DNA of 64,000 nucleotides from Bacillus massiliigorillae (GCF_000380245.2 NZ_HG428741.1:1253286-1317285); one strand, 5' to 3'; counted from the first letter of the stretch, positions 18,174 to 27,965 are shown. The notes: generated by a model from the sequence alone, not told the origin. A program made the numbers and translations.

Positions 18174-18800
18174 TTATTGACTTTGGATAGCTACTTTTAA
18201 TCCGAGCCCTATATAAATTGTACCTACAATCTTTCCGCTCCAACGACCTATCCAAGCTACTCGCTTAATTAACCTACCGAGCATTTGAACACTTAATGCT
18301 AAAAACGTCGTATAGATAGCACTTAACAATACAAATATTAATCCAAGTATTAAGAATTGAAGAAAAGATGGTCCGTTTCCAGGATGTATGAATTGTGGTA
18401 AAAATGCCAAAAAGAAAAGAGATGTTTTGGGATTAAGAACTTCTACTAAAATAGCTTGAGTATAAGCCTTTATAGAGGATACAGGTGTAACCTTTGATAT
18501 TTGTGGATTGGCAGGCTTCTCTAAAATTGCTCGAATCCCTAAGTAAAGTAAGTAAGCTGCTCCAGCAAATTTAATAAAGTTAAAAGCAACAGAAGAAGTC
18601 ATTAAAATAGCAGAAAGTCCGACTGCTGTGAATAACGTATGAATTAAATCCCCAGTTGCAACTCCAAGGCCGGCCATAATACCAGCTTTTCGTCCGCTTT
18701 GTGCTGTACGAGTAGCGACTAGTAAAACAGCGGGTCCGGGTATAATAAAAAGCCCCAGTACTATTATTACGAATGCACTCAAGGTAGAGAGAGTGAACAT
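18174..18800 (-). CDS. LysE/RhtB family amino-acid exporter
   Basis: This protein of about 208 residues has six membrane segments. The N-terminal signature PGPAVLLVATRTAQSGRKAGIMAGLGVATGD is typical of LysE/RhtB translocators, which export amino acids such as threonine, homoserine or leucine. ATG 18800 is preferred, because the ATG at 18815 lies before the GGAGG used for initiation. It is a single-gene unit; the substrate cannot be told from sequence. Confidence 0.88.
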   Translation of the reverse strand: MFTLSTLSAFVIIVLGLFIIPGPAVLLVATRTAQSGRKAGIMAGLGVATGDLIHTLFTAVGLSAILMTSSVAFNFIKFAGAAYLLYLGIRAILEKPANPQISKVTPVSSIKAYTQAILVEVLNPKTSLFFLAFLPQFIHPGNGPSFLQFLILGLIFVLLSAIYTTFLALSVQMLGRLIKRVAWIGRWSGKIVGTIYIGLGLKVAIQSQ

Positions 18801-19005
18801 TTTTATATCCTCCATTCATTTAATAATGAGAATATTCTATCAAAAATAACATCAATTCGTAAATTAATCGAGAGTAATTATAATTTGATGCTGTGGGTTG
18901 AAAATAATGAGTGAATACACATTATTTTTTACTATGTATTTATGAGGAATTGGGAAAAGTAAAGAATAGAGAATGAATTTAGATTTGAAGGGAGGAGAGG
19001 TATAC

Positions 19006-19893
19006 TTGGAAAATCAAAAGTATAATGATCTTAAACTGGGAGAACGTGGCGCAATGATTAGCATCATTGCTTATATTTTCCTTTCTATTTTGAAACTGAT
19101 TGTAGGATTTATTAGTTCTTCAGATGCATTAAAAGCTGATGGATTAAATAATACAACAGATATCATTGCATCTATTGCTGTTCTTATAGGACTGAAGATT
19201 GCACAAAGACCGCCAGATAAGGATCATAAATATGGTCATTGGAAAAGCGAAACAGTAGCATCTTTAATTGCTTCGTTTATTATGTTCGCTGTTGGTATAC
19301 AAGTAATAACAGATACGGTTAGGTCTTTCTTTGCAGAAGAAAAAGCATCTCCAGATATATTAGCTGCTTATATTGGGATATTTTCAGCGATCGTTATGTA
19401 CTTTGTATATCGTTACAATAAAAGATTAGGAGCTCGGATTAACAGTAAGGCTGTTATGGCTGCTGCAAAGGACAATATTTCAGATGCGTGGGTAAGTATT
19501 GGAACGGCTATTGGAATCTTTGGAGCACAATTGAATATGCCTTGGCTAGATAGCTTTACCGCTTTCATTGTGGGTTTGTTAATTTGTAAAACAGCTTGGG
19601 ATATATTTAAAGAGGCAACACATGAATTAACAGATGGCTTTGATGTAGAGAAGCTTTCCGCTTATAAAGAGTTAATTTCAAAAGTAAATGGAGTAAAAGG
19701 TATAAACGGCATTAAGGGTAGGAATTACGGAAACAATGAGGTAATAGATGCTGTTATATTTGTTGAATCTTCTTTAAATATAAATGAAGCTCATGATATT
19801 GCGACATTAGTAGAAGAAGAAATGAAGAATAGGTATGGTGTATATGATGTTCATATTCACGTCGAGCCTGATAAAGAAGAAGGTACAAGCTAA
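19006..19893 (+). CDS. Cation diffusion facilitator family metal transporter
   Basis: This protein of about 295 residues has four to six membrane segments and a cytosolic C-terminal domain. Metal-site marks include DALKADGLNNTTDIIAS in the second helix and DNISDAWVSIG in the fifth, the paired Asp-rich motifs of CDF antiporters that expel divalent cations such as Zn, Mn or Fe. The C-terminal part ends VYDVHIHVEPD, the usual dimerising domain. Initiation at TTG 19006 follows GGAGGAGAGG; the ATG at 18973 lies ahead of that ribosome site. The transported ion is not assigned. Confidence 0.88.
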   Translation: MENQKYNDLKLGERGAMISIIAYIFLSILKLIVGFISSSDALKADGLNNTTDIIASIAVLIGLKIAQRPPDKDHKYGHWKSETVASLIASFIMFAVGIQVITDTVRSFFAEEKASPDILAAYIGIFSAIVMYFVYRYNKRLGARINSKAVMAAAKDNISDAWVSIGTAIGIFGAQLNMPWLDSFTAFIVGLLICKTAWDIFKEATHELTDGFDVEKLSAYKELISKVNGVKGINGIKGRNYGNNEVIDAVIFVESSLNINEAHDIATLVEEEMKNRYGVYDVHIHVEPDKEEGTS

Positions 19894-19915
19894 TGCAACT
19901 ATAATTGTAAATTAT

Positions 19916-19962
19916 AGAGCATATTTTTAGGCATGTCAGTTTCAAGATATGCTCTTTCTTTT
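19916..19962 (+). terminator. Terminator of the CDF gene
   Basis: A 9-bp stem (AGAGCATAT with ATATGCTCT) has a 22-nt loop and is followed by a T-rich run. Confidence 0.7.
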
Positions 19963-20462
19963 TATTCTTATGTCATGTTCACAAATTATAGGAGTATTTC
20001 CATGTAATCTATTTTTTTGAATAAATGTCCCTTTGTATTTAGAAATAAAAAAGTATGAAATAGATTTAAGAACATAAGAGGAGAAAGAATGGAAGGGAAG
20101 AATATATATTTATAGGATATATTTGGTAATCAATGATGTGAGTGAGCATAAATAGCTAAATGTAAAATGACATTTGTTCATGTAAAGTATTTTGTGACTA
20201 ATTTTCAATAAAAGAGATTGTTAAATGAAGGAGTGAATATACCATTTTTATTGTTAAAGATTCTGCACGTTCCTTTCATGAAAAAACAATGAATAACCGC
20301 CCCGATGTATAGGTGAATTGCAATGTTTCATGTATCTTGCGTATTTGTCAAGAGTTTTTTATCGAAAAATGTCAACTATAAGAGTCTCTTTTCAAAGAAT
20401 GTTAATATTTATTTCATTCTTTCACTAAACTATTTCAATATAGTAATTAGTGAAGAAGAGAG
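19963..20462. other. AT-rich region upstream of tnpB
   Basis: About 500 bp with no ORF beyond about ten codons that has a ribosome site. Part of it is probably the left end of the TnpB element, but no clear terminal hairpin or target motif was found, so the boundary is not called. Confidence 0.4.
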
Positions 20463-21560
20463 GTGAAGATTATTAATATTACAATTACTGCTAAAATTAA
20501 GATTCTTCCCACAATAGAACAAGTATCCTTGCTTCAAAAAACGGTTCGAGCATATCGAAATGGTTGTAATTTTGTTTCTGAGATTGTTTTTCATACAAAG
20601 CAGCTAAAACAAGCAGCTCTGCATAGAGCTACTTATACCGAGTTGCGATCTGGGTTTGCATTGCGATCGCAAATGGCTCAGTCGGTTATGAAAACTGTTA
20701 TAGCAAAATATAAAACTAACAAAAATATCGGATATGGCTGGAGTTTGGTTCGCTTCAGAAAACCTGAATACGATTTGTTATGGAATCGAGACTATTCCAT
20801 AATGAAAGATTGTTTCTCTGTAAACACTTTACAAGGACGTATTAAGGTGCCGTTTATACAGAAGGGAATGGAGAAATATTTTGATGGCTCTTGGGTTTTC
20901 GGAACAGCAAAACTTATTTGTAAACATAAGAAGTGGTTGTTGCTTATCCCAATGACGAAATATTTTGAACAAGCTTCATATAAGAATATTCGCCAAGTCG
21001 TAGGAATTGATTTCGGTCAAAATTTTTTAGCTACTACATACGATTCAAGAGGTAAGACGACATTCTTTTCAGGGAGGCAAGCGAAACATAAACGAGCTCA
21101 ATATAAACGTCTTCTCAAACAGTTACAAATGAAGAAAACACCTTCAGCTCGACAAAGGCTTCGAGAGATAAGAGAGCGAGAAAACCGTTGGATTACTGAT
21201 GTAAATCATTGCGTCAGCAAGGCACTCGTTTCTAAATACGGTAAAAACACTTTATTTGTTATCGAAGAATTAAATTGTGCTCAAAAAGAAGTTTGCTATG
21301 GTTGGTATTTTGAACAATTAAGGCAAATGCTAGAGTATAAAGCTCGAATGAAACAGTCGAAAGTAATTGCGGTTGAACCGAAGTATACATCTCAGACTTG
21401 TCCCAAATGTGGACATACAGAGAGGGCTAACCGCAATAAAAAGCAGCATATGTTTATATGCAAAACATGTCAGTACACATCGAATGATGATCGTATTGCA
21501 GCAATGAATCTGCAACAGAATGGAATTGAGTACATCGTTGCAGTTACAGCTTTAGCATGA
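20463..21560 (+). mobile_element. tnpB: Stand-alone IS200/IS605-family TnpB (RNA-guided nuclease)
   Basis: This 365-residue TnpB is complete. The RuvC-like catalytic residues are present: Asp in GIDFGQNFLATTYD (about residue 181), Glu in FVIEELN (about residue 265) and the final Asp in SNDDRIAAMNL. A zinc ribbon CPKCGH...CKTCQY lies between the last two. The N-terminal half carries the usual Arg-rich TnpB fold. There is no tnpA neighbour, so this is an IS1341-like element that would move only with help from elsewhere. TnpB proteins use an omega RNA made from the 3' end of the gene and the element's right end. GTG 20463 follows GAAGAGAG. It sits just upstream of the glycogen operon. Confidence 0.9.
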
Positions 21561-21640
21561 CTATTTCTGTTGGGTAGCTGTCAAACTGCTCTTATGTAAT
21601 ACCTTGTGTAGTTATAAGCGCTATTTAAGTAAGAAGAACA
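21480..21640 (+). ncRNA. Expected omega-RNA region of TnpB
   Basis: In characterised TnpB elements the guide RNA spans the 3' end of tnpB and the right terminus. The region after the stop at 21560 carries a short AGC/GCT hairpin near 21575. The precise right end and guide start could not be set by eye. The call rests on family knowledge and position only. Confidence 0.25.
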
Positions 21641-21671
21641 TATTTTGTTATTCATGCTTAGGCATTTGACA

Positions 21672-21818
21672 ATGGAGGTTTCAAAAGAAACAAAACCTCA
21701 CAAACAAGAAACAACTACGAAGGGTAAAACATCCTCTGTAGCACAACACCACTTTGACTCACATCCTGTGAACCTCGCACAAGATAATGAAAGAAGTAAT
21801 CCAATGGTGAAAAAATAA
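21672..21818 (+). CDS. Small hydrophilic protein, 48 residues, ahead of glgB
   Basis: A complete small ORF from ATG 21672 to TAA 21818. It is rich in Lys, Thr, His, Gln and Asn, with phrases such as KETKPHKQETTTKGKTSS and HHFDSHPVNLAQDNERSNP. Base composition is clearly higher in GC and C than the spacer around it, which argues for real coding. No good ribosome site lies upstream, and the frame stays open to 21633, so the start could lie earlier (ATG 21654) or the 5' end may have been replaced when the TnpB element inserted. Small, hydrophilic, Lys/Gln-rich proteins of this sort are often spore proteins. I do not recognise the family. Confidence 0.5.
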   Translation: MEVSKETKPHKQETTTKGKTSSVAQHHFDSHPVNLAQDNERSNPMVKK

Positions 21819-21890
21819 AATTTTGTTCAGTTAGTAATGAGGAAAAACAGTATTGAATATACTAATACCTTAATAGAGGAGTTGAATTAG

Positions 21891-23798
21891 GTGCAGCAAA
21901 TGAAAGAAGACTTTTCTTTAGCAAAATACTTATTTCATCAAGGGAAAAACTTTGAGGCATACAATTATTTAGGCTCTCATTTGATTAACGAAGATGGAAA
22001 AGTAGGTTTTGTTTTTAGAGTGTGGGCACCAAATGCTGCTGCTGTATCAGTTGTTGGCGATTTCAATGAATGGAATCATAAGACTCATCCTATGAAAAGA
22101 GAAACAGAAGAAGGTATATGGGAACTGTTCATTGAAGGATTGGCAGAGTATTCATTATACAAATATGCCATCACTACAAAGGATGACCGCGTTTTATTTA
22201 AGTCAGATCCCTATGCTTTTCATAGTGAAACAAAGGAACAAACAGCATCTTATACATATAGTTTTACGGACAAATTCACATGGACTGATAGAGACTGGCA
22301 GAACTATAAGGCGAATCTTAATATTTATGAAAGTCCAATGAATATTTATGAAGTACATCTTGGTTCTTGGCGAAAAACGGAAGATGATCAGTATTTAGAT
22401 TATCGAACAATTGCAGATCAGTTAATTCCATATACAAAGAAAATGGGATACACCCATCTAGAATTATTACCAATAGCTGAATTTCCATTTGATGGATCTT
22501 GGGGATATCAAATTTGTGGATACTACAGCGTAACATCTCGTTTTGGTAAACCAGAAGATTTCATGTACTTAGTCAACTTAGCTCATGAACATGGGATAGG
22601 CGTCATTATAGATTGGGTACCTGCTCATTTTCCAAAAGATGCACACGGTTTATATGAATTCGATGGTCAACCTTTGTATGAGTATCAAGATGTTTTAAAG
22701 CAAGAACATAAGGAATGGGGTACAAGAATTTTTGATTTCGGTAGAAATGAAGTTCGATCTTTCCTCATTTCAAACGCTATGTTTTTGATAGAAAAATATC
22801 ATATTGATGGAATAAGAGTTGATGCTGTTGCCTCGATGCTTTATTTAGATTATGACCGTGAAGAGTGGAGACCGAATAAAAACGGTGGTAGAGAAAATTT
22901 GGAATCTATAGAATTTTTGCAAACTTTGAATAGTACAGTATTGACTAAATATCCAAATAATTTAATGATTGCTGAAGAATCAACAGCATGGCCGGGTGTA
23001 ACATTGCCACCGTCACATAATGGCCTAGGTTTTAACTTTAAGTGGAATATGGGCTGGATGAATGATGCTCTCTCTTATATTGAAGTAGATCCAATAGGAA
23101 GACAGCATAATCATAATAAATTAACATTCCCAATTATGTATGCGTGTGATGAGAATTTTATTTTACCTATTTCACATGATGAAGTTGTACATGGTAAACG
23201 ATCGTTATTAGATAAAATGCCAGGAGAATATAATGATAAATTTGCAGGAGTACGTAGCTTTGTAGCTTATATGCTATGTCATCCTGGGAAAAAATTAATG
23301 TTCATGGGCTCCGAAATTGGCCAGTTTATTGAATGGAATTTCAGCAAGGAGCTGGAATGGTTTTTATTAAAATATGAATCTCATAAAAAGCTGCAAACAT
23401 TTTTTAGTGAAGCGAATCATTTTTATTTAGAACATAAACCTTTATGGGCGTTAGATTGCTCTTGGGATGGTTTTAAGTGGATTTGCCATAACGATCATAC
23501 GAGAAATATATTAGCCTTCCGACGTTTAGACCAAGAAGGTAATGAGTTAATTGTTATCGTCAATTTCTCTGCAGAAGAATGGGGGAATTATTATATCGGC
23601 GTACCTTATGAAGGGTCATATAAAGAAATCTTCAATACGGATTTGAAGAAGTTCGGTGGATCAGGAAAGAGAAATCGTAAGCTTCTGAAAGCAATTGAAG
23701 GAAATATACATGATTATGACAAATACATCTCGGTTACTGTGCCACCATTAACTACACTTGTTTTTCAGCAAGTAAAACAAACTAAAACAAAAATATAA
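21891..23798 (+). CDS. glgB: 1,4-alpha-glucan branching enzyme
   Basis: This 635-residue GH13 enzyme makes alpha-1,6 branches in glycogen. The N-terminal CBM48 domain (about residues 25-125) shows FRVWAPNAAAVSVVGDFNEW. The catalytic barrel carries DGIRVDAVASMLY (nucleophile Asp), AEESTAWPGVT (acid Glu) and LPISHDEVVHGK (His-Asp), the GlgB hallmarks. A C-terminal beta domain follows. GTG 21891 lies 9 nt after AGGAG; the ATG at 21900 is too far. It is the first gene of an eight-gene operon with short gaps. Confidence 0.96.
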   Translation: MQQMKEDFSLAKYLFHQGKNFEAYNYLGSHLINEDGKVGFVFRVWAPNAAAVSVVGDFNEWNHKTHPMKRETEEGIWELFIEGLAEYSLYKYAITTKDDRVLFKSDPYAFHSETKEQTASYTYSFTDKFTWTDRDWQNYKANLNIYESPMNIYEVHLGSWRKTEDDQYLDYRTIADQLIPYTKKMGYTHLELLPIAEFPFDGSWGYQICGYYSVTSRFGKPEDFMYLVNLAHEHGIGVIIDWVPAHFPKDAHGLYEFDGQPLYEYQDVLKQEHKEWGTRIFDFGRNEVRSFLISNAMFLIEKYHIDGIRVDAVASMLYLDYDREEWRPNKNGGRENLESIEFLQTLNSTVLTKYPNNLMIAEESTAWPGVTLPPSHNGLGFNFKWNMGWMNDALSYIEVDPIGRQHNHNKLTFPIMYACDENFILPISHDEVVHGKRSLLDKMPGEYNDKFAGVRSFVAYMLCHPGKKLMFMGSEIGQFIEWNFSKELEWFLLKYESHKKLQTFFSEANHFYLEHKPLWALDCSWDGFKWICHNDHTRNILAFRRLDQEGNELIVIVNFSAEEWGNYYIGVPYEGSYKEIFNTDLKKFGGSGKRNRKLLKAIEGNIHDYDKYISVTVPPLTTLVFQQVKQTKTKI

Positions 23799-23837
23799 AA
23801 ACATTATTTATATAAAAAATTAAGAGGGTGAATGTGT

Positions 23838-25127
23838 ATGTATCGAAAGAAAAAATGTGTAGCTATGTTACTTGCCGGGGGGCAAGGAAGTAGATTATAT
23901 GCACTGACAAAGCAACTAGCAAAACCAGCTGTTCATTTTGGAGGAAAGTATCGAATTATCGACTTTACTTTATCGAATTGTATTAATTCGGGTATAGATA
24001 CAGTTGGTGTATTAACTCAATATCAGCCTCTTGAACTGAATGATTATATTGACAATGGTGAACCATGGGATTTAGATCGTACAAATGGCGGAGTTCATAT
24101 TTTACCTCCATACCAAGGTGTTCAAGGTGGAGATTGGTATAAAGGAACGGCTAATGCAATCTATCAAAATATGAATTTCATTGATCGTTATGAACCAGAA
24201 TATGTCATTATCTTATCTGGTGACCATATTTATAAAATGGATTACAGCAAAATGCTAGATTATCATATCGAGAAAGATGCTGACTGCACAATTGCTGTTC
24301 TGTCTGTACCACTAGAAGAAGCTAGTCGCTTTGGAATCATGAATACAAATGAAGATGGTAGTATTTTTGAGTTCGAAGAAAAGCCAGCACAACCTAAGAG
24401 CAATAAAGCTTCTATGGGTGTATACATCTTTAAGAAAGAAGCGTTGTTCCGTTATTTAATTCAAGATGAAGCAAACGAAACATCCTCAAATGACTTTGGT
24501 AAGAATGTTATCCCTGCCATGCTTAATGGGAATGAGAAATTATTTGCATATCCATTCGAAGGTTATTGGAAAGATGTAGGTACACTTCAATCTTTATGGG
24601 AAAGTAATATGGATTTATTAGGTGAAAACCCTCTATTAGATTTAAGTGATAATAAATGGAAAATTAGCTATCGACACTATCCAGATCACCCACATTTCAT
24701 CGGAAAAAATGGCTCAGTAACAAACAGTGTTATTGCAGAAGGTTGTGAAATTGAAGGTCAAGTTATTAATTCTGTTCTATTCAGTGGTGTTACTGTTGGT
24801 AAAGGTGCAGTCATTAAAGATAGTGTTGTCATGAGAAATACGCATATTAATGATGGTGCAACAATTAATTATAGTATTGTAGATGGTCGTGTTCAGGTTG
24901 GGGCGCATGCAACAGTTGGAAAAGAGCGCTCAGAAGGTGTAGATATTACAGTGCTTGGTACTGGTGTAAAGGTACAGGATCATGCGGTTATTCAAGCAGG
25001 TGTAATTATTGACTGTGACATGGTATTAGATGAAAAGGTAACAGCTCTTAAGAAGAGTACTTCTAAGAAACAAAAGTGTGCAGAAAAAATCCATTTAAAC
25101 AATGTAGAAAAAGAGGTAGTAGTATGA
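23838..25127 (+). CDS. glgC: Glucose-1-phosphate adenylyltransferase, catalytic subunit
   Basis: This protein of about 429 residues makes ADP-glucose from glucose-1-P and ATP, the committed step of glycogen synthesis. The nucleotide loop LAGGQGSRLYALTKQLAKPAVHFGGKYRIIDF is intact, as are GTANAIYQN, SGDHIYKMDY and the FEEKP region. The C-terminal left-handed beta helix spans about residues 290-400. ATG 23838 has GAGGGTG about 9 nt upstream; ATG 23832 is too close. It overlaps glgD by 4 nt, in keeping with a GlgC-GlgD heterotetramer. Confidence 0.96.
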   Translation: MYRKKKCVAMLLAGGQGSRLYALTKQLAKPAVHFGGKYRIIDFTLSNCINSGIDTVGVLTQYQPLELNDYIDNGEPWDLDRTNGGVHILPPYQGVQGGDWYKGTANAIYQNMNFIDRYEPEYVIILSGDHIYKMDYSKMLDYHIEKDADCTIAVLSVPLEEASRFGIMNTNEDGSIFEFEEKPAQPKSNKASMGVYIFKKEALFRYLIQDEANETSSNDFGKNVIPAMLNGNEKLFAYPFEGYWKDVGTLQSLWESNMDLLGENPLLDLSDNKWKISYRHYPDHPHFIGKNGSVTNSVIAEGCEIEGQVINSVLFSGVTVGKGAVIKDSVVMRNTHINDGATINYSIVDGRVQVGAHATVGKERSEGVDITVLGTGVKVQDHAVIQAGVIIDCDMVLDEKVTALKKSTSKKQKCAEKIHLNNVEKEVVV

Positions 25128-26242
25128 ACGCATTAGGTATCGTTTTTTCTAATATTCGAGATAAACATGTACCAGAAATTACAAAGAATAGAATCATGAG
25201 CGCTGTTCCTTTCGGAGGAAGATATCGCCTAATCGACTTCGTACTATCTAATATGGCTAATTCTGGTGTCATCAAAGCAGGTGTGGTAACAAGGCAGAAT
25301 TATCAGAATATGATGGATCATATCGGTACTGGTAAGGCATGGGATTTAGCTAGAAAGCGTGGAGGAATCCGTCTTCTGCAGCCTAATGTTGATAATATTG
25401 AAGAATTTATCCAAATGGATAACCGTATCGAAACTTTAAAGGGAATCCTAGATTATCTTGAAAAAGCGGATGAGGAGTATGTAGTCCTATCTGATTGTGA
25501 TGTTATTTGTAATATTTCATACTCAGATATGCTAAAAGCTCATAAAGAAAGTAATGCAGATGTAACGCTTGCTTATAGTCAACAAGATGAGGATGTTAGT
25601 TGGAAAGGGCAACGTACAGTCTTTCGTATGAAAGAAAATAATCGTATTACAGCAATCAAAAAAACATCGAGCACAAGACAGGGAGAATTTCTTTATTTGG
25701 GTACGATGGTTATTGAAAAGAATTTCTTGAAGCGACATATTCAAATTGCTTGTCATAAAGGATATAGAAGCTTATTAACATATCTAGGTGATCATGCTAA
25801 TGAAATTATGATTAACGGTTTTGCATTTAATGAGTATTATGCATACATTGATTCATTACAAAGCTATTTAAATAGTAATTTAGATTTATTAGATTTAAAT
25901 GTTCGTGAAGAATTATTCCGTAAGCCATATCGTCCTATTTATACAAGTGTTAACGATTCTCCACCTACTACATATGGAGCGGATGCAGTTGTTGAAAATT
26001 CGATCATTGCAGACGGATGTGTGATTAATGGTGTTGTTAAAAACTCGGTGATTTTCCGTGGGGTAAAAGTTGATAAAAATGCAACAATTAGCAACAGCGT
26101 TGTTATGCAGGATAGCGTGATTGGTATGGACGCAACATTAAATCACATTGTTACAGATAAAAATGTTGTAATTGGGAATCATCGTACATTATGTGGTCAC
26201 GAAACACATCCATTCTTTATTGAAAAAGGCAGTGTAATTTAA
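25124..26242 (+). CDS. glgD: ADP-glucose pyrophosphorylase GlgD subunit
   Basis: A 372-residue GlgC paralogue. It keeps the fold (FGGRYRLIDFVLSNMANSG, C-terminal beta helix) but has lost the catalytic loop: the GGxGxRL motif of GlgC is replaced by VFSNIRDKHVPEITKNR. In low-GC Gram-positives such GlgD chains pair with GlgC and modulate its activity. ATG 25124 overlaps the glgC stop as ATGA, with AGAGG upstream. Some in-frame upstream codons exist but belong to the 3' end of glgC in another frame. Confidence 0.95.
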   Translation: MNALGIVFSNIRDKHVPEITKNRIMSAVPFGGRYRLIDFVLSNMANSGVIKAGVVTRQNYQNMMDHIGTGKAWDLARKRGGIRLLQPNVDNIEEFIQMDNRIETLKGILDYLEKADEEYVVLSDCDVICNISYSDMLKAHKESNADVTLAYSQQDEDVSWKGQRTVFRMKENNRITAIKKTSSTRQGEFLYLGTMVIEKNFLKRHIQIACHKGYRSLLTYLGDHANEIMINGFAFNEYYAYIDSLQSYLNSNLDLLDLNVREELFRKPYRPIYTSVNDSPPTTYGADAVVENSIIADGCVINGVVKNSVIFRGVKVDKNATISNSVVMQDSVIGMDATLNHIVTDKNVVIGNHRTLCGHETHPFFIEKGSVI

Positions 26243-26298
26243 TTTTTTAAAAGCGAAATAAAATTCAAGACGAATAGTCAAATCAAGGGTGATTCGAT

Positions 26299-27912
26299 AT
26301 GGCAAGTAAATCTCTTAGGAAGAGAAAAAATATAAAAGAAAAACAAGTAATCGATAAGCGTGAAAAAGTAGTAAGTAAAGTGGAATCAGAGATTATTTCA
26401 TCTATAAATGAAGTGGCGGCTGCAGTAGATACTCCGATTATTGAGAAGGTTTCGAAGGGTAATAAACAATCAGAGAAAATCAAAGTATTAATAGCTGCTT
26501 CTGAAGGACTACCTTTTGTTGCTACAGGCGGATTGGGCGAAGTTGTTGGTTCGTTACCTAAAGCGATTATGAAGGAGAACAATGAGAAGTTTGATATTCG
26601 AGTGATTCTCCCATTATATGAAAGTATTACTAATGAAGATAGACAGCAAATGGAATTTCTAGGTCATTTCAATGTGAGCTTGTCTTGGCGCCAGCAGTAT
26701 TGTGGCGTGTTTCGTATAGTGAAAAATGATGTAACATATTACTTCATTGATAATGAATACTATTTCAAGAGATTTAACCCGTACGGATATTATGATGATG
26801 GAGAGCGCTATGCATTCTTTAGTAAAGCCGTTCTAGATAGTATTGCTTTACTTAATTTTGACCCGGATATTATTCATTGCCATGATTGGCAAACAGCATT
26901 GATTCCTGTGTACCTACACTATAATTATCATCATATACAAGTTCAAACTATTTTTACGATTCATAATATTGAGTATCAAGGGAAAATGGATTTGAGTATC
27001 ATTGGAGATTTATTTGGACTATCACCAGAAGCTGGTGCAAGTATTGAATATGATGGTTGTGCAAATTTGATGAAAGCGGCTATAGAATGCTCAAATCAGG
27101 TTAATACTGTTAGTCCAACCTATGCAAGAGAATTAATAAATGATTATTTTGCAAAAGGTTTGGCAGCTATCATCCAGAAAAATGAATTTAAAATGCGTGG
27201 CATTTTAAATGGAATAGACGTTGAAAGCTATAATCCAGAAACGGATTCATCGTTATTCTTGAATTATGGAATTGACAGCATTGAGAATAAAAAAGTAAAT
27301 AAAGCAGAGCTACAAAAGCTTGCGAATTTACCTGTTGATGAAAATGTACCTGTTATCGCGATTGTTAGTCGTTTAGTTTCTCATAAAGGTTTGGATCTTA
27401 TTACAGCTATTATGGAACAAGTGGTCAATGAAAACGTTCAAGTAGTTGTACTAGGTATTGGTGAGCGTAAATATGAGGATTACTTTAAATGGTTACAATC
27501 ACAATATCCAGGTAAAGTAGCTGCTATGTTATGTTTCAATCAAGATTTAGCTCGAAAAGTATACGCAGGGGCAGACATTTTCTTAATGCCTTCTAAAAGT
27601 GAGCCATGTGGCTTAGCTCAAATGATTGCTTCGAGATATGGAACTGTTCCAATTGTTCAAGCAGTTGGTGGATTACGTGATACGATTCAAGATTGCAGCG
27701 TAGGTGAAGGTAATGGTTTTGTATTTGATCAATATAATTCACATGCATTATTAGATGCCATTCATCGAGCATTACATGTGTATCACAATAAAGAATCTTG
27801 GAATAACTTAGTTAAATGGGTTATGTCAATTGACTTTAGTTGGGAAAAATCAGCAAGAGAATATGAAAAGCTATATTTAGAATTGGGCTCACGTCAAGTT
27901 CAACATGTATAA
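26299..27912 (+). CDS. glgA: Glycogen synthase with N-terminal extension
   Basis: A 537-residue GT5 enzyme that adds ADP-glucose to glycogen. It is about 60 residues longer than usual: residues 1-58 are a Lys/Glu/Ser-rich extension, and the core starts at KIKVLIAASEGLPF. The KxGGL motif that binds ADP-glucose in E. coli GlgA reads A75-T-G-G-L here, so the Lys is missing. The C-terminal half is normal (SRLVSHKGLDL, MPSKSEPCGLAQ, EGNGFVFDQYN). AGGGTG lies upstream of the ATG, and the extension has normal codon use, so it is likely translated. It sits 56 bp after glgD. See finding. Confidence 0.94.
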   Translation: MASKSLRKRKNIKEKQVIDKREKVVSKVESEIISSINEVAAAVDTPIIEKVSKGNKQSEKIKVLIAASEGLPFVATGGLGEVVGSLPKAIMKENNEKFDIRVILPLYESITNEDRQQMEFLGHFNVSLSWRQQYCGVFRIVKNDVTYYFIDNEYYFKRFNPYGYYDDGERYAFFSKAVLDSIALLNFDPDIIHCHDWQTALIPVYLHYNYHHIQVQTIFTIHNIEYQGKMDLSIIGDLFGLSPEAGASIEYDGCANLMKAAIECSNQVNTVSPTYARELINDYFAKGLAAIIQKNEFKMRGILNGIDVESYNPETDSSLFLNYGIDSIENKKVNKAELQKLANLPVDENVPVIAIVSRLVSHKGLDLITAIMEQVVNENVQVVVLGIGERKYEDYFKWLQSQYPGKVAAMLCFNQDLARKVYAGADIFLMPSKSEPCGLAQMIASRYGTVPIVQAVGGLRDTIQDCSVGEGNGFVFDQYNSHALLDAIHRALHVYHNKESWNNLVKWVMSIDFSWEKSAREYEKLYLELGSRQVQHV

Positions 27913-27926
27913 GAAAAAGACAGCAA

Positions 27927-27965
27927 TCCCCTATGGTGAAAGCTTTATGCTTCACCATAGGGGGA
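27927..27965 (+). other. Strong intercistronic hairpin between glgA and glgP
   Basis: A perfect 13-bp stem CCCCTATGGTGAA with its complement and a 10-nt loop. No T-run follows, so it is not a standard terminator. It may stabilise the 3' end of the synthesis-gene mRNA or mark a processing site, allowing glgP onward to be expressed differently. Confidence 0.75.
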
